Positions 7,101 through 15,215 of a stretch of 20,879 nt of DNA are shown here, in pieces (position 1 is the stretch's first letter; every line of letters begins with the position of its first letter). The stretch comes from a virus: IMG/VR virus record IMGVR_UViG_3300030098_001731, positions 28,225 to 49,103 of that record; one strand, 5' to 3'. The notes beneath the pieces were generated by a model, which was not told the origin of the DNA, did not search any database, and was given only the letters and a program-made list of their open reading frames with translations. The translations under genes were made by a program, and so were the position numbers.

Positions 7101-8301
7101 CTAACCTGTGTCCTGAAGAACCTACTCCTTCTCTAGTTCCAAAATCAGGATTAATACCTATTCCAAATTTTTTATGTGATTTTGTTAAAGCGTATAGACT
7201 AGTTCCTAGAATGTATCTAACAGGTATTTTAGCCATTCTATCTCCACCGTACATAGCTCCAAATATAGCAAAGAAAGGAGATAGTTCTTGATATTTTGAT
7301 CCTTCAAGTACTGTTTCAGCAGCTTGCCAAGCAACTGCTCCTCCTATAGCTGCTTTAGCAGTTCCTAAAGTATAATTAATAGAATCAGACACATACTCTT
7401 TACTTCTTTTTTTAACAGCCGTTCCCATTGTATTACCAGCATCTGAAAGAGTTTTCAAAGCTTTAGGAGTTGTTGAAGCAAAATGTAAAGCTCTTAAAAA
7501 GGGAGCCATAGGAGAAGAAAGAATAGCAGATTTATGTACTACATGATGAATATCATTTCTTTCTTCTATAGGAACAGGCGGCATAAGGTCTAACAACATG
7601 TTACCGTATGTTTTTAAATGTTTATCCATCCATTTTGTTGCAGAATCTATATCTGAACTGACGTACTTATCTATCCACCAAGGATCGTTACCTGACATAA
7701 TACTGGAATCATCTCTATAATATTCATCAAATCTAAGAGAAGGAACAGCGTAATCTAGACCAGATAAAACTGCATTATATCCAGTATTATATATAGAGTT
7801 AGCTAATCTAGGCAACCATTGTAAAGAAGCTGCTCTTGCGGTACTTTTTAACAACAAATTATTAAACCAAGGAATTGTTTTTTGTGCATCTTCTATAAAA
7901 GTTCTTCCAAATACTCTAGCGTATGTATTGCTTATTGGAGCAATTTCTTCTTTATAATCTAGTAATGCGTCAGGATCATCAGTACCTGTTGCTGCTTGAA
8001 GTATTCTTTCTTGAGGTTCACCTAAACCTACAATCGGTACTTCAAATCGAGCAGGTTCTTCTGCATCTATTTCATAAGCATCTACTATCTCAGGAGAAAA
8101 AGCAGCTTTAAGCCGAGATGCTCTAGTCTCTTCTTCTTCATCTTCTTGATCTATAGCATCTTCTTCTTCTTTAGGTAAAGGAACGGTTAATTTAGGTTCC
8201 ATACCTGCTACTTGAATTTTTTCATTTGTTGTTTCAGATAGATTATTTTGCATATTGTTGAGTAATTCTAAATCTGTAACATTTGCATTAGTTAATGACA
8301 T
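4108..8301 (-). CDS. Very large virion protein, probable internal-virion/ejection protein (gp16-like by size and position)
   Basis: This 1397-residue protein is one of the largest in the window. It has a run of acidic residues near the N-terminus (45-59), a cluster of hydrophobic or amphipathic segments (about 311-331, 338-352 and 361-373), and then a long helical, charged middle typical of structural phage proteins. It has a more hydrophobic stretch near the C-terminus (SGLSRVWAVARGVVSLRF). I see no lysozyme, transglycosylase or protease motif. Size and order (mid-size, about 1000, then about 1400 residues) parallel gp14-gp15-gp16 of T7, where gp16 (1318 residues) is ejected to carry DNA across the envelope. 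I infer that role from this parallel, not from sequence identity. The start ATG 8301 has AAGGAT upstream. The gene is A+T-rich. It follows the 996-residue gene by 14 bases. Confidence 0.62.
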   Translation of the reverse strand: MSLTNANVTDLELLNNMQNNLSETTNEKIQVAGMEPKLTVPLPKEEEDAIDQEDEEEETRASRLKAAFSPEIVDAYEIDAEEPARFEVPIVGLGEPQERILQAATGTDDPDALLDYKEEIAPISNTYARVFGRTFIEDAQKTIPWFNNLLLKSTARAASLQWLPRLANSIYNTGYNAVLSGLDYAVPSLRFDEYYRDDSSIMSGNDPWWIDKYVSSDIDSATKWMDKHLKTYGNMLLDLMPPVPIEERNDIHHVVHKSAILSSPMAPFLRALHFASTTPKALKTLSDAGNTMGTAVKKRSKEYVSDSINYTLGTAKAAIGGAVAWQAAETVLEGSKYQELSPFFAIFGAMYGGDRMAKIPVRYILGTSLYALTKSHKKFGIGINPDFGTREGVGSSGHRLGLAALAIMSDVPYSDIAKRYNDPQALRDLINISSVKHLNYMDKLAKGYENLPEPYREIVGKALSRFDTIVNNMGEKGIHLIGTLGQVVGLAAVDGLARAQIHEHKAGLFKGIDEIIVKSNIEDQQQIVQKQIDATSEALIKEMNKNDLFVKDQTLASIRKNAEGILDTARKNAKEYKDVVDDMSTRSKTFFNTRDMTFLRNLADKPIKEGGFGWDEAFGSTQKTSLLSQNEIYRKQTEHLDEVENHLTSNFNYAKKIIGDSYDLIKQNSIPVDATLLTRSVTDIREDFIVPALQSLSKEGRTINSKTSFVSFLRQNTLNAMTTKELEGVLSDLMSARQQGFGYQGPNSKGILQVINWDNIKKQENAMKEQGVPDSERANFLRKTIARATGTDEKSAAYMDTLVAPTVEISDLIKFRSELLGAYRKTRGNAEGEAIHNLETNLTNYIDETFKNLDEAGMKVTKSDGTQISYEEAYKNAREQYIKYGLPWKSMIGTSSKETMFRSINEETLGLEHTMALFLQTTSPKQGAELFKTMFQDPKSIEQSSKLIQLTIGRILAGDLPNLKDKFINNLTHTGLAEYRKAKMITRFQEESLIRLVDKRTQVHEALNSESIKANHDRVINEIVPDFKREIDTVLGKESELAKKVQGVDTPSKFFRLLVEESQVKIPRMTKKEVQPFVDDFKKGAYRGKEVLDEFGFPQSMPGFKNNVDDLDMDSFSNQFVDTIVNNTKFTNKQKIDKLDDVEKMMMYMMYKDSFKLTTQKNPAKSAHYQFNMKGRTEPLSMEEVYSKYKETGLMKDIDFTRYAELLEQTFPVFKKIAESKHVLGDNKVSERFQNLTEIFEVMRMSLAQTANVTISDVGRGISMASGLSRVWAVARGVVSLRFIASEAFIRVQHQRKNQYITEILTNPETVKIIHDVAVRGKRPTVKQIRLWKKIAVQAFGEHAHDKMSDGEFGDWIQYCLTHYDPRDRTSAGFPADSPTSGDRKVVTDSEPRLIVE

Positions 8302-8315
8302 ATGCGTATCCTTAT

Positions 8316-11306
8316 TTAATTCTTACCATAGATGTTTTCAGCATGGTTTAACACTAGATTTCTTAACATTTCAATTTGAACTTCATGGTCAAAATCTAAA
8401 GCTGTTAACTTAAATCTTTTCATTTTATCTTTACTAAACGGTTCTGGATCAGAGTTAAATCTAGCTATTTTTGCAAATATTCTTTCATCTCTAAATCTTT
8501 GAAGTATAGCTTTAAGATTAGTTCCTGTTTTTAATCCCGGTACAATTCCTTTTGAGTCTTTTATACCGTGAAATTCAGCAAGTTTTTCAAATCTTCTACC
8601 TATACCTTTATTTCCAGCAGTTGCTTGTTTATCTCCTTCCTCTCCTCTATAAATAAGCCTGTCTATAGTATTTATATTAGCGTTAATATTATCTGGAGTA
8701 AAAGGAAATACTGTACCTGTTTCTCTTTTTATAGTTTCATATAATTCTTTAGCAGACTGTTCAAATTGACTCGCTACTGCTCTATCAAATCTTTTTGCTT
8801 CTTGAGGAAATAGAGTTGGATCAGACTTGGATGGATATCGCTTCATAAGCCGAAAAGATACATTCCTACCATCTGTAGTTTTTTTAGATACAGGATTTTC
8901 ATATGCTGCTTCAACTAGTTTATATGCTTTTTGGTCAGTAGATTTATATTCTATATTAGCACCTGATTGTTTTGGCGATGTTTGAATAGGAGATACTATT
9001 CTACCAGAAGGAGTAGTTATTCTACCTGATAAGTATTTTTCATGTCTTGCTCTCCTTTGATCGGATAATCTTAAACTACCAAAAGAACGTAAAGGAGCTA
9101 TTATTTTGTGCATTAAACCTCTATTATCAGGATGGTGATTTAACATAGCTCTCGTTAACTTTTCATCTTGTCTTATTTGGTCACGTACCTCATCAACCAC
9201 CGCAACTAAACCTGCACCTTCTTGTTGAAACAAAGCTCTAAAATTATTAAGAAAGTCAGCATCAGACACAGTTCTAGCTGCTGCACCGCCTTGAATATAA
9301 GCAGCGTATTGATAAGCTAAATTTATTTTATAGTAACTTAATTGCGCTTGTGCATATGCTTGTAAGTATGCTCGTCTACCTGCTGCAGTCGATACATCTT
9401 GATTTCGGTACGCATTTCTACTTTCATTAAGTTTATTTATTTCTGCTTGATACAGTTCTCTTACTTCTTTTCCACTTACTGTGTTATTTTTGTTATACAC
9501 TCCTCCATCAAAAGAATTAGCCATGTTAACAGTTTGTGTACCTTTACTAAATACGCCGCCTAACACTCCCTGATCTAATTGATATAAATCTTTATTTTTA
9601 TCATAAAGTGCTTCACTTGCTTGAATAATACCTGTTACATTAGCAAAAAAATTGTTAAAAAATCTTGTAACAGCTATCGCTCCTCCTGCTGCTGCAGTTG
9701 ATCCTTTCATTTTCAACTGACTTTTAATATTCTCATTAAGATCATTACCACGTAAGGCTCGTATAAAAGCTACTTGAACACCAGTAGGTGTAACTTCTTT
9801 TCTACCGTCCTGTGTTTCACTAATTTGATCGCTAGGAGTGTATTGTGCAATCTTTAAAAACGCATCCATCATTTCTTCAGTAAGTGTAATTTCTCCGTTT
9901 TGTTGCGTAGTTGCTATTTTTGCAATACCTGATAAAAGTAAAGCATCTTCTATACCTGACACCATCTTACTCATATTTGCAATAGTATTTGAATTTGCAT
10001 CTAATGTACTTATTATTTTTTTATCTTTTGCTGCATCGTCTACATTTACTTCAACTTGAGAACGAGTCGTTAATTTTGGTCCACCCGGTACAAGCCCTTT
10101 TTCAAATACAACTGTATCTTTATGAGGACTAACTCTAGCGTAAAGTCTTTCTATTATTCGGTATATATTAATTTCGTCTTCAAGTTTATTATCTCTGGCA
10201 AAAGATAATTTTTTACTTAAATCTCTTATAACTTCTTCATTTCCATCACCTATTACAAAAGCTTCTACAGAATCTCCTATGTTTTTATAACCATATTTTA
10301 TTAGTGGTTTTTTACCAAGTGTACTTTGAATTATTTCATCTTTAACGTAGTTTTGATTTGAATTAACTTTATCTCTAGCGGCTAATAATCTTTGACCTTT
10401 TGAACTTAAAGTAACTATATCTTTTGAAGTTAAAACTATATTTATATTAGAGTTTTCTTTTTTCTGAATTTTGGGATTACGAAATATAATTTTTCCTTTA
10501 CCACTTTCATAATTTGAATCTACTTTTACAAGATTAGGTGCTTCAGTAGGTAAAATACCCCCTTCAATAATACTTTCATTTTTAGCATTTGTTAAAAATT
10601 CTCCACTAGGATTATTAGCTATTTTATCTAATTTATGACCTAATTTTGAAAATATTTCGGTTGATATATCTTTATCTTTTATAATATTAGGCATAGCTCC
10701 TTTTAAAACGCCAAAAATAGTCTCTTTCTGAACATCATCATCATCTATTAAGGTTAATAAAGGTAAAACATTTCTATCTAAAAAATTAGATATAAGATTA
10801 GGATTATTATCAATAATCGTTTTTTTATTTCTAAATACATTATCTAGTTCCATAAGCCTAGCTTGCATTAATCTTATATTTTGTGTAGAAGTAGGTTGAG
10901 TAGTTCCTGTAGATTCTCCAAAAACTTGCCTATTATTTTGTCTAACCGTTTTATTACTTGGAAATATAACGTAATCAGGAATTTTTTTTCTTTTTGTTTG
11001 ATAATTAAAAAATAACTGTCCATTATTCTCAAAAGCAGCTCTTTCAAGTTCTAACATGCTCTGAGCAACATTTCTTTCTGTTTTAATATTAGTTAATTCT
11101 GAAAGTTGTGTTATAAGTTGAGATTCAGAAGCATCAGGTTTTGGTACACCCCCAAGTTTAGCTATATCTTTTTTAAGAGGAAGTAATGAGTCTGATTTTT
11201 TGGCAGAAGCAATTTTAATTTTAGCTTCTAAATCTTCGTGACGAATAAGTGCATCTGTTGCACCTTTCCCTAGCCCTCCTGCAAAAGCTGATATATTAAA
11301 AGCCAT
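8316..11306 (-). CDS. Large virion protein, probable internal-virion protein (gp15-like by position)
   Basis: This 996-residue, mostly helical protein is rich in Lys, Asn and Ile. It starts MAFNISAFAGGLGKGATDAL, a small-residue N-terminus followed by a charged helix (HEDLEAKIKIASAKKS). A Gly/Ala-rich hydrophobic patch (TAAAGGAIAVTRFFNNFFAN) lies about residues 538-557, and later there is an Ala/Tyr/Gln-rich helix (AYAQAQLSYYKINLAYQYAA). I recognise no enzyme motif. It lies between a 191-residue gene and the 1397-residue gene, the place of T7 gp15, and the same operon supplies fibres and holin. A role as a structural or ejection component is inferred. The start has an excellent ribosome site (AAGGAG) overlapping the end of the upstream gene. 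The coding sequence is very A+T-rich: bases 10441-10500 contain 12 G or C. Confidence 0.62.
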   Translation of the reverse strand: MAFNISAFAGGLGKGATDALIRHEDLEAKIKIASAKKSDSLLPLKKDIAKLGGVPKPDASESQLITQLSELTNIKTERNVAQSMLELERAAFENNGQLFFNYQTKRKKIPDYVIFPSNKTVRQNNRQVFGESTGTTQPTSTQNIRLMQARLMELDNVFRNKKTIIDNNPNLISNFLDRNVLPLLTLIDDDDVQKETIFGVLKGAMPNIIKDKDISTEIFSKLGHKLDKIANNPSGEFLTNAKNESIIEGGILPTEAPNLVKVDSNYESGKGKIIFRNPKIQKKENSNINIVLTSKDIVTLSSKGQRLLAARDKVNSNQNYVKDEIIQSTLGKKPLIKYGYKNIGDSVEAFVIGDGNEEVIRDLSKKLSFARDNKLEDEINIYRIIERLYARVSPHKDTVVFEKGLVPGGPKLTTRSQVEVNVDDAAKDKKIISTLDANSNTIANMSKMVSGIEDALLLSGIAKIATTQQNGEITLTEEMMDAFLKIAQYTPSDQISETQDGRKEVTPTGVQVAFIRALRGNDLNENIKSQLKMKGSTAAAGGAIAVTRFFNNFFANVTGIIQASEALYDKNKDLYQLDQGVLGGVFSKGTQTVNMANSFDGGVYNKNNTVSGKEVRELYQAEINKLNESRNAYRNQDVSTAAGRRAYLQAYAQAQLSYYKINLAYQYAAYIQGGAAARTVSDADFLNNFRALFQQEGAGLVAVVDEVRDQIRQDEKLTRAMLNHHPDNRGLMHKIIAPLRSFGSLRLSDQRRARHEKYLSGRITTPSGRIVSPIQTSPKQSGANIEYKSTDQKAYKLVEAAYENPVSKKTTDGRNVSFRLMKRYPSKSDPTLFPQEAKRFDRAVASQFEQSAKELYETIKRETGTVFPFTPDNINANINTIDRLIYRGEEGDKQATAGNKGIGRRFEKLAEFHGIKDSKGIVPGLKTGTNLKAILQRFRDERIFAKIARFNSDPEPFSKDKMKRFKLTALDFDHEVQIEMLRNLVLNHAENIYGKN

Positions 11307-11307
11307 A

Positions 11308-11883
11308 TCATCCTACTCCTTTAGTTCTAGTAATAAACCCTTGCGACTCTTCTTCCTCATCGGACATGTTATCTTCTACAGCTAATATCATAGAAGAACT
11401 TAAATCTTTTTCAGGTTTTTCAGGTTCACGCATTTTAGCTATTTTCTTTTCATATCTATCGTTAGGTGAAAGTTGTTTTGCAAGCTGTAGCCCTTCATAT
11501 TGACTCATTCCTTGTGGTGGTGCAGAATCTACAACGTTCATATCTTCAACTCCCATCTCATCTCCTATTTCTACTATATAAAATACTAAAGCTCTCTTTA
11601 CTATTTCAGCTACATCTACGTCAAACATTCCTTCTGCTACACCAGATAACACATATCCTGAAGCTAACGTTTCAGCAGAAAGACCTGCATCTAAAAGATG
11701 CCCTATTGTATTCATGGCTTGTGGTTCTCTCATAGTATCTACAATAGCATCTGTAGCAACATCTGGATCAACAGTAATTGGAGGTTTTTCATAAGGAAAT
11801 TGACCGGGGTTAGCTGTTAACGATTGACCCGGCATAGCTCCACCTAATACGTCAGGTTGAAAATTTGTTTTATTTATAGCCAT
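11308..11883 (-). CDS. Conserved phage protein, unknown function (acidic, 191 residues)
   Basis: This 191-residue protein begins MAINKTNFQPDVLGGAMPGQ and has a proline-rich N-terminal segment (PGQFPYEKPPITVDPD, 26-41). A helical, hydrophobic core follows (about 42-115, with MREPQAMNTIGHLLDAG and SGVAEGMFDVDVAEIVKRAL). The tail from about 120 is charged and probably disordered (KMREPEKPEKD, DNMSDEEEE). The P-G-Q-S-L-T...PYExPP start looks like a family I associate with marine phages, but its role is unknown to me. It starts after AAGGAAAA and its stop lies just before the start of the 996-residue gene, so it is co-translated with the probable virion proteins. It could be a virion component, chaperone or scaffold; the sequence does not decide. 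Confidence 0.78.
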   Translation of the reverse strand: MAINKTNFQPDVLGGAMPGQSLTANPGQFPYEKPPITVDPDVATDAIVDTMREPQAMNTIGHLLDAGLSAETLASGYVLSGVAEGMFDVDVAEIVKRALVFYIVEIGDEMGVEDMNVVDSAPPQGMSQYEGLQLAKQLSPNDRYEKKIAKMREPEKPEKDLSSSMILAVEDNMSDEEEESQGFITRTKGVG

Positions 11884-11894
11884 TATTATTTTCC

Positions 11895-12464
11895 TTAAAA
11901 TTCTTGCATTTCTAACATGTCTTTTAAAGTCGAAGCAGGTATGTCAACTGATAAACCATATGGATTCTTAGTAGTTATACCCATACGTTGCATTTGTTTA
12001 AATGTGTGCATAGCTGTTAACTCATCTGCTTTACCATTTATTCCGTTTAGTGCTTTAACTATAGGACGAATAGTTGTATCTTTATGTTGCTTTCTTATAT
12101 CTTTTGGCCTTGTCAAACGTTGCATAGGTAAAGCTTCTTGCATATTTTTATTTGCTTTTTTCATAGCACTTAAACGAGATAATCTTTCAACTCTTTTTAT
12201 TGCTTTATTATTCATTATTCCTAATTGTAAGGCTGCTTGATTTGATCTTGATGTCTGTCTTCCACCGGGACTAGAAGGATCAAATAGATCACCTAAAAAA
12301 TTAAATACTCCACCATCATCATCATCACCATATATAGTTTCTTCATAAAGGTCTATGTCAAAATCATCACCTGAATCTCCAAAAAATTCCCCTACATATC
12401 TTATACCATCACCTAAAACCGGTATATCTGTCATAAAATCATAAACACTTTCAAAAAAATCCAT
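11895..12464 (-). CDS. Hypothetical protein with acidic N-terminal and basic C-terminal halves
   Basis: This 189-residue protein is not recognised. Its charge is split. Residues 30-50 are rich in Asp (SGDDFDIDLYEETIYGDDDD), while residues 86-130 are basic (NKAIKRVERLSRLSAMKKAN, then RPKDIRKQHKD). The end (KNPYGLSVDIPASTLKDML) looks ordered. There are no cysteines, signal peptide or membrane segment. The start follows a good ribosome site (AAGGAG) that lies in the last codons of the upstream gene, from which it is separated by two bases. Being between the coiled-coil 523-residue gene and the ejection-type genes, it is probably a minor virion or assembly protein. That is inference from context only. 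Confidence 0.76.
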   Translation of the reverse strand: MDFFESVYDFMTDIPVLGDGIRYVGEFFGDSGDDFDIDLYEETIYGDDDDGGVFNFLGDLFDPSSPGGRQTSRSNQAALQLGIMNNKAIKRVERLSRLSAMKKANKNMQEALPMQRLTRPKDIRKQHKDTTIRPIVKALNGINGKADELTAMHTFKQMQRMGITTKNPYGLSVDIPASTLKDMLEMQEF

Positions 12465-12466
12465 AT

Positions 12467-14038
12467 CTACTTTTCTCCTTGCTTACCAAACACCGCTTTC
12501 ATAGTTGTGTTTAATATATTGTTGGTAGCTGTTTGTAATGAATTTTGTAATAGATTACCAAAATAAGTGCCTATATCTCTTGAAGCATTAGCGTCTATTT
12601 CCATATCAAACATTTCTTTAGAAAAAGAATTTTGTAAAGCTGTTAAAGCTAATTGTTGCGCTCGTTGTGAAGCGTTCTCTGTAGCCGTAAAAGCATGGTG
12701 GATATCATCACGATATTTTTGCCAAAGATTAGCTTGTGCAGCATTAGTTATACCCATGATAGTAGCAGCATTAATACGGTTAGCGTTATTTTGTTCTGAA
12801 GTATTTTCAGTATTAATCGTTCTACGCCACAATACATTAGACTGTTCAATCTGTTGTTGCATCGTAGAGTTAAATTTTTCTCTAGCATCTTGTAATTTAG
12901 CATTATACTTAGATATAGCATTAGATTGTTCTACGTTAAATTGATCCATAGCTACTTGACGATTAGCATTATTAGTTTCTACAGTAGCTCCAAGTTGATC
13001 GTAAAACTGGTTAACTTGATTTTGTGTTGTAGCGTTAAATTGTTTAGCCGCATTCGCTGCTGCTTGATCTGTAAAGAGTGCTTGGACTTTACTTTGATAG
13101 TTTAACGTTTCAGTAGCTTGTCGATTAGTAAGATTAGCCATGTCCATCTGAAGAAATGAAGAAGCATTTAATTGAGCAGCTTTCATTCTATTATCAAGAT
13201 TTTGCCTATCCATAGCAGCAATAGTAGCTGCATTAGCAAGAGCAGTTTGTTGTTCGTTGTTTAAATTCTGTAACTGTATGGTAGCATTAGCTTGTGCGTC
13301 AGATTGAGCTATAGGAATACTGCTTTCCATTAAAGCTTGTACCATTGCAGCAGCAGCCATAGAAGACGAACCAAGCCCTCTTGCGTTCATCATTCCTTTT
13401 ACTTTACGTGCAGCAGGAGCAGCCCAAGGTGGAAGTTCAGCACCAGAATCAAGTGCAGCCATAAGTTGTTCTATTTGATATTTAGTTGTAGCTTCCTTTG
13501 CTAATGTTTGAGTTTTAGCTTCTGCAAGACTACCTCTTTCGTACATTTCTTCTTTAGTACGTTCATCAACAACCTGATTAGGATCAATTATTGCACCTTC
13601 TGAAACTTCTCCTTGTTGTGCAGTAGCTGTTCCGATACTGTCACTGACACGTTCTACATTCTCAATAGTAACAGCATCTGGTGCAGTAGGACTATCTACT
13701 TGTGCCGCACTATCAACTTGTGCTGCTGTAGCTGCTGCACCTGTAGCAGTAAGGTCTGTCGGACCTGTCATTTTTTCTGTAGCTTCATCGTAAGTTTGTT
13801 TTACAGGGTCATATGCTCCTGCACCAAGATCAACACCACTAGTAATCTCTGTTGGTCCTTCTCCTGTACCGGGAGTTATAGCTCCTACTCCTTGCTGACC
13901 CATAATATCAATGATAGGTTTGTTCTGTCCTTCAATGGTAGTTATGTCATCAGTATCAGGAAGTGCAGCATCCTCTTCAGGAACAGCATTTATTGAAGGG
14001 TCGTCTGCAGAAATATTTATGTTTGGTTGTTCACTCAT
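12467..14038 (-). CDS. Ala/Asn/Gln-rich coiled-coil phage protein, probable virion component
   Basis: This 523-residue protein has two parts. Residues 1-165 are acidic, rich in Thr/Ala/Pro/Gly and likely disordered. From about 165 to the end it is almost wholly helical, very rich in Ala, Asn and Gln, and poor in aromatic residues. Landmarks are PPWAAPAARKVKGMMNARGL, then SSSMAAAAMVQALMES, and then a long repeat-like helical region (such as NLNNEQQTALANAATIA and NQFYDQLGATVETNNANR). Similar proteins with an ARGLGxSSMA motif occur in marine phages, usually annotated as structural or unknown. It sits first in the series leading to the 996- and 1397-residue proteins, comparable with the gp14 position in T7, though longer (gp14 is 196 residues). 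A role in the internal core or tail is inferred. The start has AGGAAGG upstream. Confidence 0.72.
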   Translation of the reverse strand: MSEQPNINISADDPSINAVPEEDAALPDTDDITTIEGQNKPIIDIMGQQGVGAITPGTGEGPTEITSGVDLGAGAYDPVKQTYDEATEKMTGPTDLTATGAAATAAQVDSAAQVDSPTAPDAVTIENVERVSDSIGTATAQQGEVSEGAIIDPNQVVDERTKEEMYERGSLAEAKTQTLAKEATTKYQIEQLMAALDSGAELPPWAAPAARKVKGMMNARGLGSSSMAAAAMVQALMESSIPIAQSDAQANATIQLQNLNNEQQTALANAATIAAMDRQNLDNRMKAAQLNASSFLQMDMANLTNRQATETLNYQSKVQALFTDQAAANAAKQFNATTQNQVNQFYDQLGATVETNNANRQVAMDQFNVEQSNAISKYNAKLQDAREKFNSTMQQQIEQSNVLWRRTINTENTSEQNNANRINAATIMGITNAAQANLWQKYRDDIHHAFTATENASQRAQQLALTALQNSFSKEMFDMEIDANASRDIGTYFGNLLQNSLQTATNNILNTTMKAVFGKQGEK

Positions 14039-14052
14039 ATTACTTTACCTTC

Positions 14053-14277
14053 CTAGTAATCCAATACTTCAACTGGATATTTCTTTCCATCAATAGTTTT
14101 AAGGCGTAATTTACCCTGTTTACACACCCATCTTTCCTTACCACGTTGTGGTGGATCAGTACGTTCTATCTTACGTTTCATACGTAGACATTCAGATAAA
14201 CTATCCTTTGGTGTAAATTCTAAAAGTTGTCCTGCTGTAGTATACAGGTACAACACAAATCCTACAAATGTTTCCAT
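14053..14277 (-). CDS. Small two-cysteine protein with hydrophobic N-terminus
   Basis: This 74-residue protein starts METFVGFVLYLYTTAGQLLE. The hydrophobic stretch (4-12) may be a short signal or anchor. C30 (DSLSEC) and C52 (RWVC) could form a disulfide outside the cytoplasm, and the rest is basic (LRMKRKIERT, LRLKTIDGKKY). The pattern of a hydrophobic start, xxxEC and a later WxC matches a family of very small marine-phage proteins and is similar to the product of 136-378 in this window. The start overlaps the upstream stop as TAATG. It is the third of three consecutive small membrane-associated proteins, before the coiled-coil virion gene. Function unknown. Confidence 0.75.
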   Translation of the reverse strand: METFVGFVLYLYTTAGQLLEFTPKDSLSECLRMKRKIERTDPPQRGKERWVCKQGKLRLKTIDGKKYPVEVLDY

Positions 14278-14666
14278 TATTTTCCATTATGTGCTTCAAG
14301 GTTACGTGCCTGATCTTTTAACTTATCTATATTAGTTTGAGCTTTTTCCATGTCCTGTTGTAACCTATTAATATTAACCTTGTTATGTAACATATCATTT
14401 ACTTTAGCAGTAAGAGACTCCAGTTGTCCACTCATATGTTCTATTAACATAAACGCTTCTTTTTCTGTAGAAGATTGGGGTGTGTTTATTCTGAATTCAT
14501 TATTCTTTTCTAGGTCAGCAGACATAAGTTGAGATTTAGTCTCTAACTTATTTAATCTTTCTACTACACCAAAATACGCCCAAGTTCCTATTGCTACTGC
14601 TGCTATTATCGATAACAGATTACGTATTGGCATTGCTACAGATGTTTCGGAAGTTACTTCAGCCAT
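14277..14666 (-). CDS. Membrane-anchored coiled-coil protein, unknown (i-spanin-like layout)
   Basis: This 129-residue protein has one clear transmembrane segment (17-34, NLLSIIAAVAIGTWAYFG) preceded by a short cytoplasmic-type N-terminus. It is followed by heptad-rich, charged helices (about 38-55 and 72-125, with LIEHMSGQLESLTAKVNDML and RLQQDMEKAQTNIDKLKDQA). This looks like a small bitopic protein with a periplasmic coiled coil. That is the layout of inner-membrane spanins (Rz), but no Rz1-type lipoprotein with a lipobox is seen next to it. It may instead be a virion or superinfection-related membrane protein. Start and stop abut its neighbours: the upstream TAG is immediately followed by this ATG, and its TAA overlaps the next ATG. 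The spanin idea is tentative. Confidence 0.75.
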   Translation of the reverse strand: MAEVTSETSVAMPIRNLLSIIAAVAIGTWAYFGVVERLNKLETKSQLMSADLEKNNEFRINTPQSSTEKEAFMLIEHMSGQLESLTAKVNDMLHNKVNINRLQQDMEKAQTNIDKLKDQARNLEAHNGK

Positions 14667-15215
14667 CTAACAACTTGGTCCAGTACATTTATTTGCTACA
14701 ACTATCCATGCTATAATACCAAAGAAAGCAAACACAATCATTAACTTTCCAAACTCTTTAAGCCAGTAGTATATTTTATCCCATTTAGCATCTGACTCTA
14801 TCTGACGTTTTTTTGCAACTTCCTTTGCTTTCTTTTTACTTTCTTCTTTAGCTTTTAATCTTTTATCACGTTCTTCTATAATTGTGTCCCAAGTACCCAT
14901 TCCCCACTTTCTGTCTATTTCTCTAGCTAGACCCTTAATTGCCAGATCATTCTGTTTCTGTGCTAGGACATCATTAGCTACTGCACTTATAGCTGTATCA
15001 TCATCGTACCCTTCATCTCCTGCACGTATCTTGAGAACTTGTTGCATACGAGTAGAAGGTTCTGTTGGTTTTTTATTACTTTTTTTATTCTCCTCATGGG
15101 CATCCTGATGACCAAACAAACTATCCAGAGAGTGTGTTAAATCCTTTATATCTACACAAGTCTCTGCTACCTTCTTACAAGCGGCTATACTTAACGCTAT
15201 TGTTGCTGGGTCCAT
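14667..15215 (-). CDS. Membrane protein with C-terminal anchor and basic coiled coil, unknown
   Basis: This 182-residue protein starts MDPATIALSIAACKKVAETC. It has a helical N-terminus with two cysteines (C13, C20), a Lys/Glu-rich linker (40-56), a conserved-looking middle (MQQVLKIRAGDEGYDDDTAI, 58-76) and a long basic helix (112-146, KRLKAKEESKKKAKEVAKKR). A single transmembrane segment near the end (157-174) is followed by NKCTGPSC. This tail-anchored layout suggests an inner-membrane protein with most of its mass in the cytoplasm. It is the first of three consecutive membrane-associated genes after the fibre genes. The ribosome site is weak (AAGAGA). Its start overlaps the end of a cryptic reading frame (15175-15333). 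Function unknown. Confidence 0.76.
   Translation of the reverse strand: MDPATIALSIAACKKVAETCVDIKDLTHSLDSLFGHQDAHEENKKSNKKPTEPSTRMQQVLKIRAGDEGYDDDTAISAVANDVLAQKQNDLAIKGLAREIDRKWGMGTWDTIIEERDKRLKAKEESKKKAKEVAKKRQIESDAKWDKIYYWLKEFGKLMIVFAFFGIIAWIVVANKCTGPSC

Noticed and set aside
7007-7291. Rightward frames of 60-95 residues opposite the 1397- and 996-residue genes
   Set aside because: They are antisense shadows of long, continuous leftward genes, without ribosome sites or recognisable domains.
13613-13996. A rightward 127-residue frame rich in cysteine (CCCSCCTC), like a metal-binding protein
   Set aside because: It is the antisense of the Ala/Thr-rich start of the 523-residue gene; GCA/GCT codons read backwards give Cys. 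No ribosome site and no gap in the leftward operon.
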